From the NCBI GenBank assembly GCA_963725185.1, contig CAVRXO010000006.1, positions 1,178,001-1,242,000 of the forward strand: DNA of 64,000 nt, read 5' to 3'. Below the pieces are notes generated by a model. The model saw nothing but the letters and a program-made list of their open reading frames with translations, was not told where the DNA came from and did not search any database. Shown here piece by piece: positions 17,202-25,320 of this stretch. This DNA comes from VAZQ01 sp963725185. GTDB taxonomy: Bacteria; Pseudomonadota; Alphaproteobacteria; Rhizobiales; Xanthobacteraceae. A program made the position numbers and the translations under genes. Position 1 is the stretch's first letter. Each line of letters starts with the position of its first letter.

Positions 17202-17606
17202 ATGTCCATCCCGTTCGCGATTCTCGGCATCGATCACGTGGTCCTGCGCGCAGCCGATCCGGTCGCCCTGGAGCGGTTCTATGTAGAGGCGCTGGGCTGC
17301 ACGCTCGAGAGGCGCCAGGGCATGCTCGCGCAGCTGCGCGCCGGCAGCGCTCTGATCGATATCGTGCCGGCGGACGAACCCGGTCCGGCCGGCGGCAGCT
17401 CGCGCAGCGGCGGGGCCAACCTCGACCATCTTTGCCTGCGCGTTGATCCGTTCGATGCGGCCGCGATCGCGCACCATCTCGCGGCCCATGGCGCTGCCTG
17501 CGGCGCGCAAGCCTCGCGCTACGGGGCGGAAGGCCAGGGACCTTCGGTCTATCTCATCGATCCCGAGGGCAACGGCGTCGAGCTCAAAGGGCCGGTCGCC
17601 GCTTGA
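17202..17606 (+). CDS. VOC family (glyoxalase-like) protein
   Basis: Metal-dependent vicinal-oxygen-chelate fold protein. 134 residues from MSIPFAILGIDHVVLRAAD. It has the two beta-alpha-beta-beta-beta modules, with likely metal ligands in GIDHVVLR (His), ANLDHLCLRV (His) and GNGVELKGP (Glu). Related proteins are annotated as glyoxalase or fosfomycin-resistance-like; the substrate here is unknown. ATG 17202 has GGGAG upstream; a TTG at 17172 is a weaker alternative. Directly after it the graspetide-like genes begin, 200 bp downstream. Confidence 0.88.
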   Translation: MSIPFAILGIDHVVLRAADPVALERFYVEALGCTLERRQGMLAQLRAGSALIDIVPADEPGPAGGSSRSGGANLDHLCLRVDPFDAAAIAHHLAAHGAACGAQASRYGAEGQGPSVYLIDPEGNGVELKGPVAA

Positions 17607-17789
17607 GCCGACGGTCTCGATCAAACCGTCAAGAGGGCGCGCCCCTGTCCCCGCCTTCAGCCTGGACCGTTCCAGTCTCTGAGGTTGGAATGCTCCTGAC
17701 TTACCGCCACAGCTTGCATCGGGCTTCCTTCGCCGGTAGCTTCTCCCCAAGCTGCCGTGAGCCTTGTTCTCAAAAAGGCAACTCTCGGC

Positions 17790-17798
17790 CCAAAGGAG
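17790..17798 (+). promoter_or_regulatory. Strong ribosome binding site of the precursor peptide
   Basis: CCCAAAGGAGTCATCCGATG: an AAAGGAG core about seven bases before ATG 17806. This decides the start at 17806 over the in-frame ATG at 17764, and is among the strongest sites in the window. Confidence 0.6.
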
Positions 17799-17805
17799 TC
17801 ATCCG

Positions 17806-18054
17806 ATGTCGATCTCGGCTGCCGTCTTGCTGTTGAATGCCTTCTCGGGTGCCGACCCGGCCGACATTACGCCGATGTCGCTGGCGGCCGAGCCCCGTGT
17901 CGTCAATCTCGGAGACGCTCCCTACGATTGGGATCGCCAGCAAAGCGGGACTGCGGCAGGTCTGAAACTGGCTGATAACACTGCTGCTTGCGACACTGTC
18001 ACCGGCCAGACCAATAACGGCAAGGACACCGTCCCCGACTGCCGGTTTGACTGA
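17806..18054 (+). CDS. Putative graspetide precursor peptide
   Basis: 82-residue peptide directly upstream of an ATP-grasp peptide ligase. A leader of about 55 residues (MSISAAVLLLNAFSGADPAD..., with PRVVNLGDAPYDWDRQQ near residues 30-46) precedes a Thr/Asp-rich C-terminus. The last 24 residues hold T59, T64, T66, T69 and T75 and acids D63, D74, D78 and D82, with the duplicated CDTV / KDTVPDC pattern and two cysteines (C62, C79). Graspetides are made by ester or amide links between Thr/Ser/Lys and Asp/Glu side chains of such cores, so several rings are possible. This class assignment is an inference from position and composition; I do not recognise the core as one of the named graspetide groups. 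Confidence 0.6.
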   Translation: MSISAAVLLLNAFSGADPADITPMSLAAEPRVVNLGDAPYDWDRQQSGTAAGLKLADNTAACDTVTGQTNNGKDTVPDCRFD

Positions 18055-18099
18055 GCGGGTGCACGGTTTGACCGGTGAGGCCTTGCGGGCAAGCCATCC

Positions 18100-19056
18100 T
18101 TGCTTCTTCTCCTCACCAACAGCATCGACGGGACGGCAGACGTACTGGTCCATCTTTGCGCGGAAAGTCACCAGCCGGTCTTTCGGTTCAACATCGATCT
18201 TTGGCTCGACTATCGATTTGCGTGGACCGTTGCGGGCTTTGCCATTCGCGACCCATCCGGACGCACGGTCAGATCCGAGGATGTCTCGGCATGCCTGTGG
18301 CGCCGGCCATCGCTTCAAGATACGCCCGAGTGGCGGGGTGGAACCGCAGAGGATCGAATTGCCACCGAGGCGGAGCTTCATGCGGTAGTTCGGGAAATCG
18401 CCGAGTGGGCCAGAGCCAGAGGATTGCTGCGTCTTATCGAGCCGTCCGCCCCGCGCCGGGTTGGCCGGCTTGCTCAAATGCGCGTCGCCAGCGAGTTCTT
18501 CCCGGTCCCGGACTGGTCGGTTGGATGGGGCTTCCGATGGCCGGTAGGAAAGCGCATGGTCAAACGCTTCGTCCCCGAAGCGCTCGGGCGACAGCGCGAC
18601 CGTCATATTTTTGTACGGTCGGTGGATGCCGAGCGCCTCTCACCAGAGTTCCCCTGGCTCACCCAGGAAATCGCGCAAGGCGCCCGCGACGCCACGGTTC
18701 TTTTTGTCAACAGCAGGTGCTTTGGGTTCGAGATGCGCTTGCCGCGGGCCGAGCTCGGCGTGGAGGACTGGCGCACGCTCAGCAACAGCGATCGAGCCCA
18801 TTGGCGGCCGTGGACTCTGTCGGCACCGGTGCAGGACCGCATCGCCGGCTACATGAAACGCCTCGGCCTGCGCTTTGGGCGGCTCGATTTTCTGACCGGC
18901 GAGGACGTGATGACCTTTTTGGAGGTCAATCCCAACGGACAATTCGGCTGGCTTGACGAACCGGGCGAGTGGCCGCTCCACGGCGCCGTTCTCGCGGCCG
19001 CCCTCGATCCGGCATCGGCGGTACAGGGCGGCGAGATCGTCCACGAGGTAAAATGA
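18100..19056 (+). CDS. MvdD-like ATP-grasp peptide ligase (graspetide macrocyclase)
   Basis: ATP-grasp enzyme of the family that forms omega-ester or omega-amide rings in microviridin-type peptides by phosphorylating Asp/Glu side chains. 318 residues from a TTG start: LLLLTNSIDGTADVL at the N-terminus, LWRRPS at residues 66-71 (the conserved (V/L)W-R-RP motif of this family), VKRFVPEAL in the central ATP-binding region, RLDFLTG, and EVNPNGQFGW at 275-284, the metal/ATP-binding motif. No ATG start exists in frame. A GTG at 18075 in another frame would add MRPCGQAI if one base near 18099 were extra, and that would bring the start close to the precursor stop at 18054. Its upstream partner is the putative precursor. 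Confidence 0.82.
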   Translation: MLLLLTNSIDGTADVLVHLCAESHQPVFRFNIDLWLDYRFAWTVAGFAIRDPSGRTVRSEDVSACLWRRPSLQDTPEWRGGTAEDRIATEAELHAVVREIAEWARARGLLRLIEPSAPRRVGRLAQMRVASEFFPVPDWSVGWGFRWPVGKRMVKRFVPEALGRQRDRHIFVRSVDAERLSPEFPWLTQEIAQGARDATVLFVNSRCFGFEMRLPRAELGVEDWRTLSNSDRAHWRPWTLSAPVQDRIAGYMKRLGLRFGRLDFLTGEDVMTFLEVNPNGQFGWLDEPGEWPLHGAVLAAALDPASAVQGGEIVHEVK

Positions 19057-19301
19057 TCTGGTGATATGCCGCTGACGCTGGTTTCGCGTTTGGGTTCCGA
19101 CTTGTCGCCGCCTTGAGACGGGACGCGGATCGGCCCCGCGACAAAAGCCAAACCAGCGTCAGCACTGAAGGGCAGCTCAACAGACGTTGGCGCAACAGAC
19201 GTCGGCTCCTTCCGCACGACGGGCGACCGATATATCCTGCAGCGTGGCCGAACGGGTCGGGGCGGCAAGAAGCCGGCATGAATCATGACGAGAAGGGAAG
19301 C

Positions 19302-20159
19302 ATGATCAATCGATCTGGCGTAAATTCGATCGCCTGCAGCTTCGGCATCGGCCTGTCGGCGTTGGCCGTCGCCGCGCTTCATTCCGCAGCCCATGCCCAG
19401 TCGGCCGACCTCGTGCTGTGCGATCGGCTCGCCGCCGATCCCAGCGATCCGGACAAGCCGGCCGACGTCAAAGGCACGAGCGATATCGCTCCTTCCGATA
19501 TCCCGACCGCGATCAAATTTTGCCGGCTCGCGTCGGCGGCGTCGCGCCGGGCGCTCTATGAGCTCGGTCGCGCCTACGCCGCCAATCAACAAATGCCGGA
19601 AGCCATCGCGGCCTATCGCAAGGCGGCCGACAAGGGCAGCACCACCGCCATGGTCGAGCTCGGCGTGCTGCTCGCGACCGGCGCGGGCATGGCCAAGGAC
19701 GAGACCCAGGCGCGTATGCTGTTCGAGCGCGCCGCCGAGGCCGGCAACCCGCGCGGCGCCACCAATCTGGCGGCCCTGTCCGCGGGCGGCGGTGCCCCCG
19801 CGGATCCCGTCAAGGCGAGAGCCCTGATGGCGAGAGCGGCCGAGACCAATTCAGCGGAAGCGCAATATCAGCTCGGAGTGATGACCGCGGAGGGCATCGG
19901 CGGTCCGAAGGACGACGTGGCCGCCCGCGCCTTGTTCCAGAAGGCGGCGGCGCAAGGTCATCCCGGGGCCTTGGAGCGGATGGGCGCCTTTGCGCAAGAC
20001 GGACGCGGCGGACCCCAGGATTCCAGCGCCGCCAAGGCGTATTACGAGCAAGCTGCGGCGCTCGGCAATGAAGACGCCAAGGCCGCCCTCAAACGCCTGC
20101 AATGTCCCTATGTGATCAAGGATAAGCGCGGAAGCGTGGTGACCAGCCTTTGCTTCTGA
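19302..20159 (+). CDS. Secreted Sel1-repeat (TPR-like) protein
   Basis: 285 residues: signal peptide (MINRSGVNSIACSFGIGLSALAVAALHSAAHAQ, cleavage-like site AHAQ-SADL) and about five Sel1-type repeats, for example AMVELGVLLATGAGMAKDE, AEAGNPRGATNLAALSAGG, SAEAQYQLGVMTAEGIGG and GHPGALERMGAFAQDGRGG. Sel1 arrays are protein-protein scaffolds. ATG 19302 has GAGAAGGGA upstream and gives a clean signal peptide; ATG 19278 is an alternative and the frame is open to 19113. It lies 245 bp after the ATP-grasp gene on the same strand, so a link to the peptide cluster is possible but unproven. Confidence 0.85.
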   Translation: MINRSGVNSIACSFGIGLSALAVAALHSAAHAQSADLVLCDRLAADPSDPDKPADVKGTSDIAPSDIPTAIKFCRLASAASRRALYELGRAYAANQQMPEAIAAYRKAADKGSTTAMVELGVLLATGAGMAKDETQARMLFERAAEAGNPRGATNLAALSAGGGAPADPVKARALMARAAETNSAEAQYQLGVMTAEGIGGPKDDVAARALFQKAAAQGHPGALERMGAFAQDGRGGPQDSSAAKAYYEQAAALGNEDAKAALKRLQCPYVIKDKRGSVVTSLCF

Positions 20160-20278
20160 TGGCCGCGACAAGGAGCAGTGACCCGGAAGAAGCCAACGGG
20201 GTGGGCGCGAAGCGCCGCCGGATGATAAGCTGCGCGCAATCCGTGTGCGTCTTGAACCGGCGCAAAAGGGAGGGCAGC

Positions 20279-21164
20279 GTGGCTAACTGGAGCACGTTGG
20301 GTCGAGCCGCCAAACTGGCAGCGCCGGTGCTGGCGATGCTGCTGACCGACCTCGGCGGGGCGCGGGCGTTCGACGAAACCAAATATCCCGACCTCAAGGG
20401 TCAGTGGGTGCGTGCCGAGCGCGGCGATCTCGCCGGCGGCGCCGGCGCGCTGCGCTACGATCCCAACAAGCCTCCGACGCTCGGCCAGGGCGCGCCGCTG
20501 ACGCCCGAATATCAGGCCATCTACGAGGCCAATCTGGCCGACCAGGCGGCCGGCGGGCAAGGCAGCGAGTTCGACCTTCACCTGCCTGCCGCCCGGCATG
20601 CCGCGCGCCATGCTGGCCTACGCGCCGATGGAGATCGTCGTCACCCCGGATACGACCTACATCCTGATGGAGCATATCCACGACAACCGCCGCATCTACA
20701 CCGACGGCCGCAGCTTCCCCGCCGACATGGACGACGACCCGCAGTTCGCGGGCTATTCGATCGGCAGATGGATCGATGAGAACGGCGACGGCCGCTATAC
20801 GGTGCTCGAGGTGGAGACGCGCGGCCTCAAGGGCCCGCGCACCTACGACGCCAGCGGCATTCCATTCCACCGCGACAACAAGACCATCATCAAGGAGCGC
20901 ATCTATCTCGACCACGCCGACCGCAACCTGCTGCATGACGAGATCACCAGCATCGACCATGCCTTGACACGGCCATGGGTGGTCATGCGCAGCTATCACC
21001 GCGTCGTCACCAACCAGCCGATCTGGTGGCGCGAGGACATTTGCGCCGAGAACAACGTCCATATCCGCATCGGCAGGGAGGCCTATTATCTCAGCGCCGA
21101 CGGCCTGCTGATGCCGGCAAAGAAGAACCAAGCGCCGCCTGACCTGCGCTATTTCAAGCAGTAG
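20279..21164 (+). CDS. Secreted protein of unknown function, paralogue A (apparent +1 frameshift)
   Basis: About 294 residues if one extra base near 20575-20590 is removed. The first part, from GTG 20279 (AAGGGAGG just upstream), gives a signal peptide ending in GGARAF and then YPDLKGQWVRAERGD. The second frame runs from CLPPGMPRAMLAYAPMEIVV to the stop at 21164. The corrected sequence aligns along its length with the protein at 22234-23064: CLPPGMPR / CLPSGMPR, GYSIGRWIDENGDGRY / GYSIGHWVEDGSGRF, and TIIKERIYLD / TVIKERIYLD. That paralogue is itself the evidence for the correction. Function unknown. Confidence 0.75.
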
Positions 21165-21267
21165 GGATGGCGAGCACGATTGGGGGGCGCCGACGCTGCT
21201 GGCGCGCCGAGCCCCACAGGGCCAAATCTTCCTGTGATGCGCAAAAGCTGGACGGACGAACTTGGCT

Positions 21268-22200
21268 TTACGCCCAGCCCAGACGCTCGAGGATCGCGCG
21301 TCCCATGATCCAGTCCTTGTCGGCTTCCGAAAGGAAATCGAGCTCCTGCGTGAAATGCGTCACGCGCTGGCGGTAGGTGGCCTTGGCGAACGAGTTGGTG
21401 ACGTCGCTGCCCCAATAGCAGCGGCGCGGACCGTAGGCGTCGAACAGGCGGCGGATCTGCGGGGTCATGTCGCGGAACGGATAGGGCTCCGACGAGAACA
21501 GCGGCACCGACGAGAGCTTCACCGACACGTTCGGATATCTTGCCAGCGCAGCCGCCGCGGCGATCGTGGCCGGCATCATCTTGTTCTTCATGGCCTCCGA
21601 CGAGACGCCCATGTGGTCGATGATGAGGACAAGCTGCGGGTGGCGCTCGGCGATGGGCCCGAACAGCGGCAACTGGCCGGTGGTGAGAAACATGATGGGG
21701 ATGCCGGCCTGCTCGGCCGCCGGCCAGAACCAATCTGCGGTTCCGTCGGTGAGCCAGGCGGCCTGCTCGCCGGCGATGTTCAGGCGGATGCCGAGAACGG
21801 CCGGCTGCTGCCGCCAGGTCGGCAGCCGGCGCGCCTCGCCCGGATCGTTGAGCGCGATGTGGCCCATGGTGGCGAAGCGGCCGGGATAGCGCCGCGCCGC
21901 CTCCTGTCCGTAATCGACGCGCTCGCCTTCCAGCGTCGGCGGAACGATGACCACGCGGTCGACGCCGGCCTCGTCGATCATCAGCACCACCCGCTCGATG
22001 GTCATGGGCTCGGGCAGCTGCGGCCTTGTGCCCGGCACCCAGGGCCGATCCGGCGTGTTCGCCTTCCACATATGGATCTGCAAATCGACGATGACGCGAC
22101 GCTGTTGTGCGGCCTGCGCCGCCGCCGGTCGCGCGGCTTGCGTCGACAGCGCCAAGCCGGCGCCGAGCGTGCTGGTGAGGAAATGGCGGCGTGTCAACAT
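21268..22200 (-). CDS. Amidohydrolase family protein (amidohydrolase_2 / PDC-lactonase-like)
   Basis: TIM-barrel metal-dependent hydrolase or decarboxylase related to 2-pyrone-4,6-dicarboxylate lactonase. 310 residues: a Tat-like signal (MLTRRHFLTSTLGAGLALS, with TRRHFL), then VIVDLQIHMWKAN (first metal motif, with Q replacing the usual T/S), MGHIALNDPGEARRLPTW, VLIIDHMGVSS with the barrel His-Met pair, and CYWGSDVTNSF carrying the C-terminal Asp. It lies between two paralogous secreted proteins and 34 bp downstream of one of them on the same strand, so a shared pathway, probably catabolism of an aromatic or lactone compound, is a reasonable guess only. Confidence 0.85.
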   Translation of the reverse strand: MLTRRHFLTSTLGAGLALSTQAARPAAAQAAQQRRVIVDLQIHMWKANTPDRPWVPGTRPQLPEPMTIERVVLMIDEAGVDRVVIVPPTLEGERVDYGQEAARRYPGRFATMGHIALNDPGEARRLPTWRQQPAVLGIRLNIAGEQAAWLTDGTADWFWPAAEQAGIPIMFLTTGQLPLFGPIAERHPQLVLIIDHMGVSSEAMKNKMMPATIAAAAALARYPNVSVKLSSVPLFSSEPYPFRDMTPQIRRLFDAYGPRRCYWGSDVTNSFAKATYRQRVTHFTQELDFLSEADKDWIMGRAILERLGWA

Positions 22201-22233
22201 GGGCGGCTTCGGCTGGCGGTTTTGGATTGAGGG

Positions 22234-23064
22234 CTATTTCTTCGGCGGATCGAAATTGCGCAGCTCCGGCGGCGGCTCGTTCTTTTCCATCGGCATCAGG
22301 TTGCCGTCGTAATTGATGTAATAGCTGTGCTGGCCGATATTGATCAGGTTGTTGTTCTCGCCGCAGAAGTACTCGGTCCACGCCACCTTCGGCTCGCGCT
22401 TGAATTTCCGCGTCACCGTCCACGGCCTTGTATAGGCGTGATCGATCAGCGTCACCTCGTCATTCAGGGTCGCGGCCGCCGGGTCGAGGTAGATGCGCTC
22501 CTTGATGACGGTCTGGTTGTCCGGGTGGGTCGGAATGCCGGAGTTGTCGACGACGCGCGGTCCCTTGAAACCGCGGGTCTCGACCTCGAGCACGTTGAAG
22601 CGGCCGCTGCCGTCCTCCACCCAATGACCGATCGAATAGCCCGCGAAGCTCGGCTCGATCTGCGCCGGCCAGCCGCGTCCATCGGTGTAGATGCGCCGGA
22701 ACTCGGACATGTAGACCAGCCGGACATAGGTGGTCTCCGGCGTGATCACGATCTCCATCGGCTCGTAGCCGATCATCATGCGCGGCATGCCGGAGGGCAG
22801 GCAGCGGACTTGCGGATTGTATTCCTGGCCGCCGACCACCTGCTGGGCCAGCGCCGCCTCGAACGCCTTCTGGAATTCCACCGTCAGCGGCGCCTGCTGC
22901 CCGCGGGCCGCGGGTTTGGTCGGGTCCCATTGCACTCCGACCGAGCGCACCCATTCGCCGCGCCAGTCGGGATATTTGGACGCGTCGTCCGCGCGTGCGC
23001 CCGCGATCGGGGAGAGCACCATTGCGGCGAACGTCGCCGCGCCGAGCAAGCTTCGACAGTCCAT
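22234..23064 (-). CDS. Secreted protein of unknown function, paralogue B
   Basis: 276 residues with a signal peptide (LLGAATFAAMVLSPIAGARA) and mature start DDASKYPDWRGEWVRSVG. Conserved blocks shared with paralogue A include CLPSGMPRMMIGYEPMEIVI, RRIYTDGRGWP, NVLEVETRGFKGPRVVD and LIDHAYTRPWTVTRKF. The last block also resembles VTIEDPTVWTRPWTVKQEF in the 8730-9932 protein. These belong to a large unnamed exported family of Bradyrhizobium-like soil bacteria. No active-site motif is evident. Followed by the amidohydrolase gene 34 bp downstream. Confidence 0.85.
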   Translation of the reverse strand: MDCRSLLGAATFAAMVLSPIAGARADDASKYPDWRGEWVRSVGVQWDPTKPAARGQQAPLTVEFQKAFEAALAQQVVGGQEYNPQVRCLPSGMPRMMIGYEPMEIVITPETTYVRLVYMSEFRRIYTDGRGWPAQIEPSFAGYSIGHWVEDGSGRFNVLEVETRGFKGPRVVDNSGIPTHPDNQTVIKERIYLDPAAATLNDEVTLIDHAYTRPWTVTRKFKREPKVAWTEYFCGENNNLINIGQHSYYINYDGNLMPMEKNEPPPELRNFDPPKK

Positions 23065-23341
23065 CGTCGATCGCCTCGTATGCTGAATGCCGCTACTGAC
23101 GACGGGACTTTAGCTCAACAACCGGCAATTTGCACTTGCGATCGAACCCGTCGCCAAAACCGGCTCGTCCATCGCGGCTGAGAGGTTGCTGACCAGCGCG
23201 AGCTTGCCGCCCGGGCGCTTTCGCAATGACCGGCCGGCTGCTATCGTTCGCGCGGCGCATGGCGTCGTGTGGACCGGCAGGAGCCCTCCTGGCACGCACG
23301 CGAATTTGCAAACAGCAACGATCGCACCCTGGGAGAACAGC

Positions 23342-24193
23342 ATGGCCCTGCCGAACATGCCGCATCGCATCGGACGCGTGGACTCCGGTGATGTCTCGAT
23401 CTTCTACCGCGCCTTCGGAAAGCCTGGCGCGACGCCGATCGTGGTGATGCATGGTGCCAATTATTTTGATTCCTATGACTGGATCGGCGTCGCCGGCACG
23501 CTGGCGAGCGACCGCGAAGTTGTCGCCTTCGATCGGCGCGGCTGGGGCGAGTCGAATTGGAGCCCGAGCAAGGACTATTCGCTCGACGCGCATGTGAGCG
23601 ATGCGATGGCAGTCGTCACCCGCATGGGTTGGAGCCGGGTGATCTTCATGGGCCATTCGGCCTCCGGGCGGGTAGTCATCTCGGCGGCCGCCAATTTCCC
23701 CGACAAGGCCGCAGGGCTGATGGTGCTCGACAGCCCGTTGGGCGGCGAGGTGGGGGGCGGCGGCAATCGCCCGACCATCGGCAATCCGCCGACGATCTAT
23801 CCGTCGGTCGAAAACATGATGGCGGGCTTTGTCAAGCTCAGCAGCCCGCCGCGGGTGGGAAGCGACCGCGAGCGCGCGCTCAATGCGCTGATCCGGGTCG
23901 AGAGCGGCTTCATGCTCAAGCGCGATCCCGACAACGGGAATACCAAGCCGCAGGGCGAGACCGCCCGCCTGCCGCGGCGCGAGGAGCGCGACGTGTGGCA
24001 GGACCTCGCCGCCGTGAAATGCCCGACCATGCTGGTGCACGCGCTGCGCTCGGACCGCCTGGACGCCAAGACGCTCGGCCGCATCGGCACGGAGTTCAAG
24101 ACCATCGCCGTCACCGAAGTTGATTGCCGGCACGACATCCCGAACGAGCAGCCGGAGGCGCTGATCGCGCATGTCCGCAAGTTCCTGGGATGA
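23342..24193 (+). CDS. Alpha/beta hydrolase
   Basis: Hydrolase of the alpha/beta fold, substrate unknown. 283 residues from MALPNMPHRIGRVDSG. The oxyanion region is VVMHGANYFDSYDW near residue 35; the nucleophile elbow is FMGHSASGRVV near residue 102, with Ser in G-H-S-A-S; the late His is in VDCRHDIPNEQPEAL near residue 263. ATG 23342 follows GGGAGAACAGC; the frame is open to 23186 without a better start. It is divergent from the paralogue B / amidohydrolase pair and could share their regulation. Confidence 0.88.
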   Translation: MALPNMPHRIGRVDSGDVSIFYRAFGKPGATPIVVMHGANYFDSYDWIGVAGTLASDREVVAFDRRGWGESNWSPSKDYSLDAHVSDAMAVVTRMGWSRVIFMGHSASGRVVISAAANFPDKAAGLMVLDSPLGGEVGGGGNRPTIGNPPTIYPSVENMMAGFVKLSSPPRVGSDRERALNALIRVESGFMLKRDPDNGNTKPQGETARLPRREERDVWQDLAAVKCPTMLVHALRSDRLDAKTLGRIGTEFKTIAVTEVDCRHDIPNEQPEALIAHVRKFLG

Positions 24194-24250
24194 TGCGACG
24201 CTGATGCTGGCTCGCTCATCTTGTCCCGGCCCATCGCGTGTGAGGGAGCG

Positions 24251-24520
24251 GCGCCACTTTCTCCGCCCCTCCCCGCTCGCGGGGAGAGGTCCGCTGTGCC
24301 CACCTCGCGTGCGGACGTTCTTAGGCTTTCGTTAGTCAGGGACGCGCGGCGTTTCACTCCTTCTCCCGACGGGGAGAAGGGCTGGATGAGGGGGCTCGGG
24401 CGGTGCGGTACGGAAACATTGTAACCCCCTTGCACCACCCTCTCCCCTCCGGGGCGAGGGAGCCAGCCGCCGTGCCCGCCTCACGTGCGCATTCCAAAGC
24501 TTTCGTTAGTTAGGTAGGGC
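24251..24520. repeat. Family A palindromic repeat, copy 1
   Basis: Fills the 353 bp between the hydrolase and anti-sigma genes. It holds the family core CACTCCTTCTCCC...GGGGAGAAGGG...GGATGAGGGGGC followed by CCCTCTCCCC...GGGGCGAGGGAG, each half forming a hairpin. This copy is more diverged than others in the window and ends with TTTCGTTAGT, which also occurs earlier at 24326. Confidence 0.7.
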
Positions 24521-24546
24521 CGCAGGGGCCGGTCAGAGACTTGAAC

Positions 24547-25320
24547 TCAGGCGCCGCTGTTGATTGCGGCAACGAGCTTCTCGCCGAATTCCCGCAGCTC
24601 GTCGGCATTGATGTCGCTCACGGCCCAGTAGGCGAGATCCGCGTGGGTCCAGCGCCAGATGTTGAAGCCCTGCACCTGCTCGATCGTGGGCGACGCCTCC
24701 GGTCCCGATGCCAGCGCGGCGGCCGGCGCCACGAACAGATTGATGACGTGGGCGCGCCGCTTGTAGACGATGGCCGCCACCGGCTTGCCGTCGATGTAAT
24801 CGAGCCGGCCGCCGATGAGCGTGAAGTTCTGGGCGGTGAGATCGACAACCGGCGGCGCGACCTCGAGCCGGCCGTTGAACCAGGGCTTGACGGTGTGCTG
24901 ATCGCTCGACTGCACGTCGATCAGATGGTCGCCCTGCAACGAGCGCAGATGCGCCGAGACCACATCGCCGAGGATGCGCTGATCCTCCTGCCCGCGCATC
25001 ACGAAGACGACCAGTCCGGCCGCCAGCGCACCCGAAAGCACGCTGCCCATAGCGAAACCTTGCAGCAAGCGGCGGCGGCTCGGCACCACGGTGGGCTGGC
25101 GCGCGGGCAACGCAGCCTCGATGCGCGCCCGCAATGCGGCCGGCGCCTGGTGGCGCATCGCCGGCTCCGCGAGCGCTTGGCGCATCACCCGGTAATCGCG
25201 CAGCTGCGCGGCGCAGCCCGGGCAACCTGCCACATGGGCCTCCACCTCGCGCGCATGCCCGGCATCGAGCTCGCCGTCGATGAGAGCATGCACCAATATG
25301 CGGGTCTCCTCGCAGGTCAT
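24547..25320 (-). CDS. Anti-sigma factor (zinc-finger type, membrane anchored)
   Basis: Putative regulator of the adjacent ECF sigma factor. 257 residues from MTCEETRILVHALIDGELD. The N-terminal zf-HC2 anti-sigma domain has the pattern H-x3-C-x2-C in EAHVAGCPGCAAQL near residues 27-40; one transmembrane helix follows at about 90-110 (GSVLSGALAAGLVVFVM). The C-terminal part (VDLTAQNFTLIGGRLDYIDG, AIVYKRRAHVINLFV) faces the periplasm and resembles anti-sigma proteins of the ChrR/RskA-like transmembrane class in Rhizobiales. Its ATG overlaps the sigma stop (ATGA), indicating coupled translation. Confidence 0.88.
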   Translation of the reverse strand: MTCEETRILVHALIDGELDAGHAREVEAHVAGCPGCAAQLRDYRVMRQALAEPAMRHQAPAALRARIEAALPARQPTVVPSRRRLLQGFAMGSVLSGALAAGLVVFVMRGQEDQRILGDVVSAHLRSLQGDHLIDVQSSDQHTVKPWFNGRLEVAPPVVDLTAQNFTLIGGRLDYIDGKPVAAIVYKRRAHVINLFVAPAAALASGPEASPTIEQVQGFNIWRWTHADLAYWAVSDINADELREFGEKLVAAINSGA

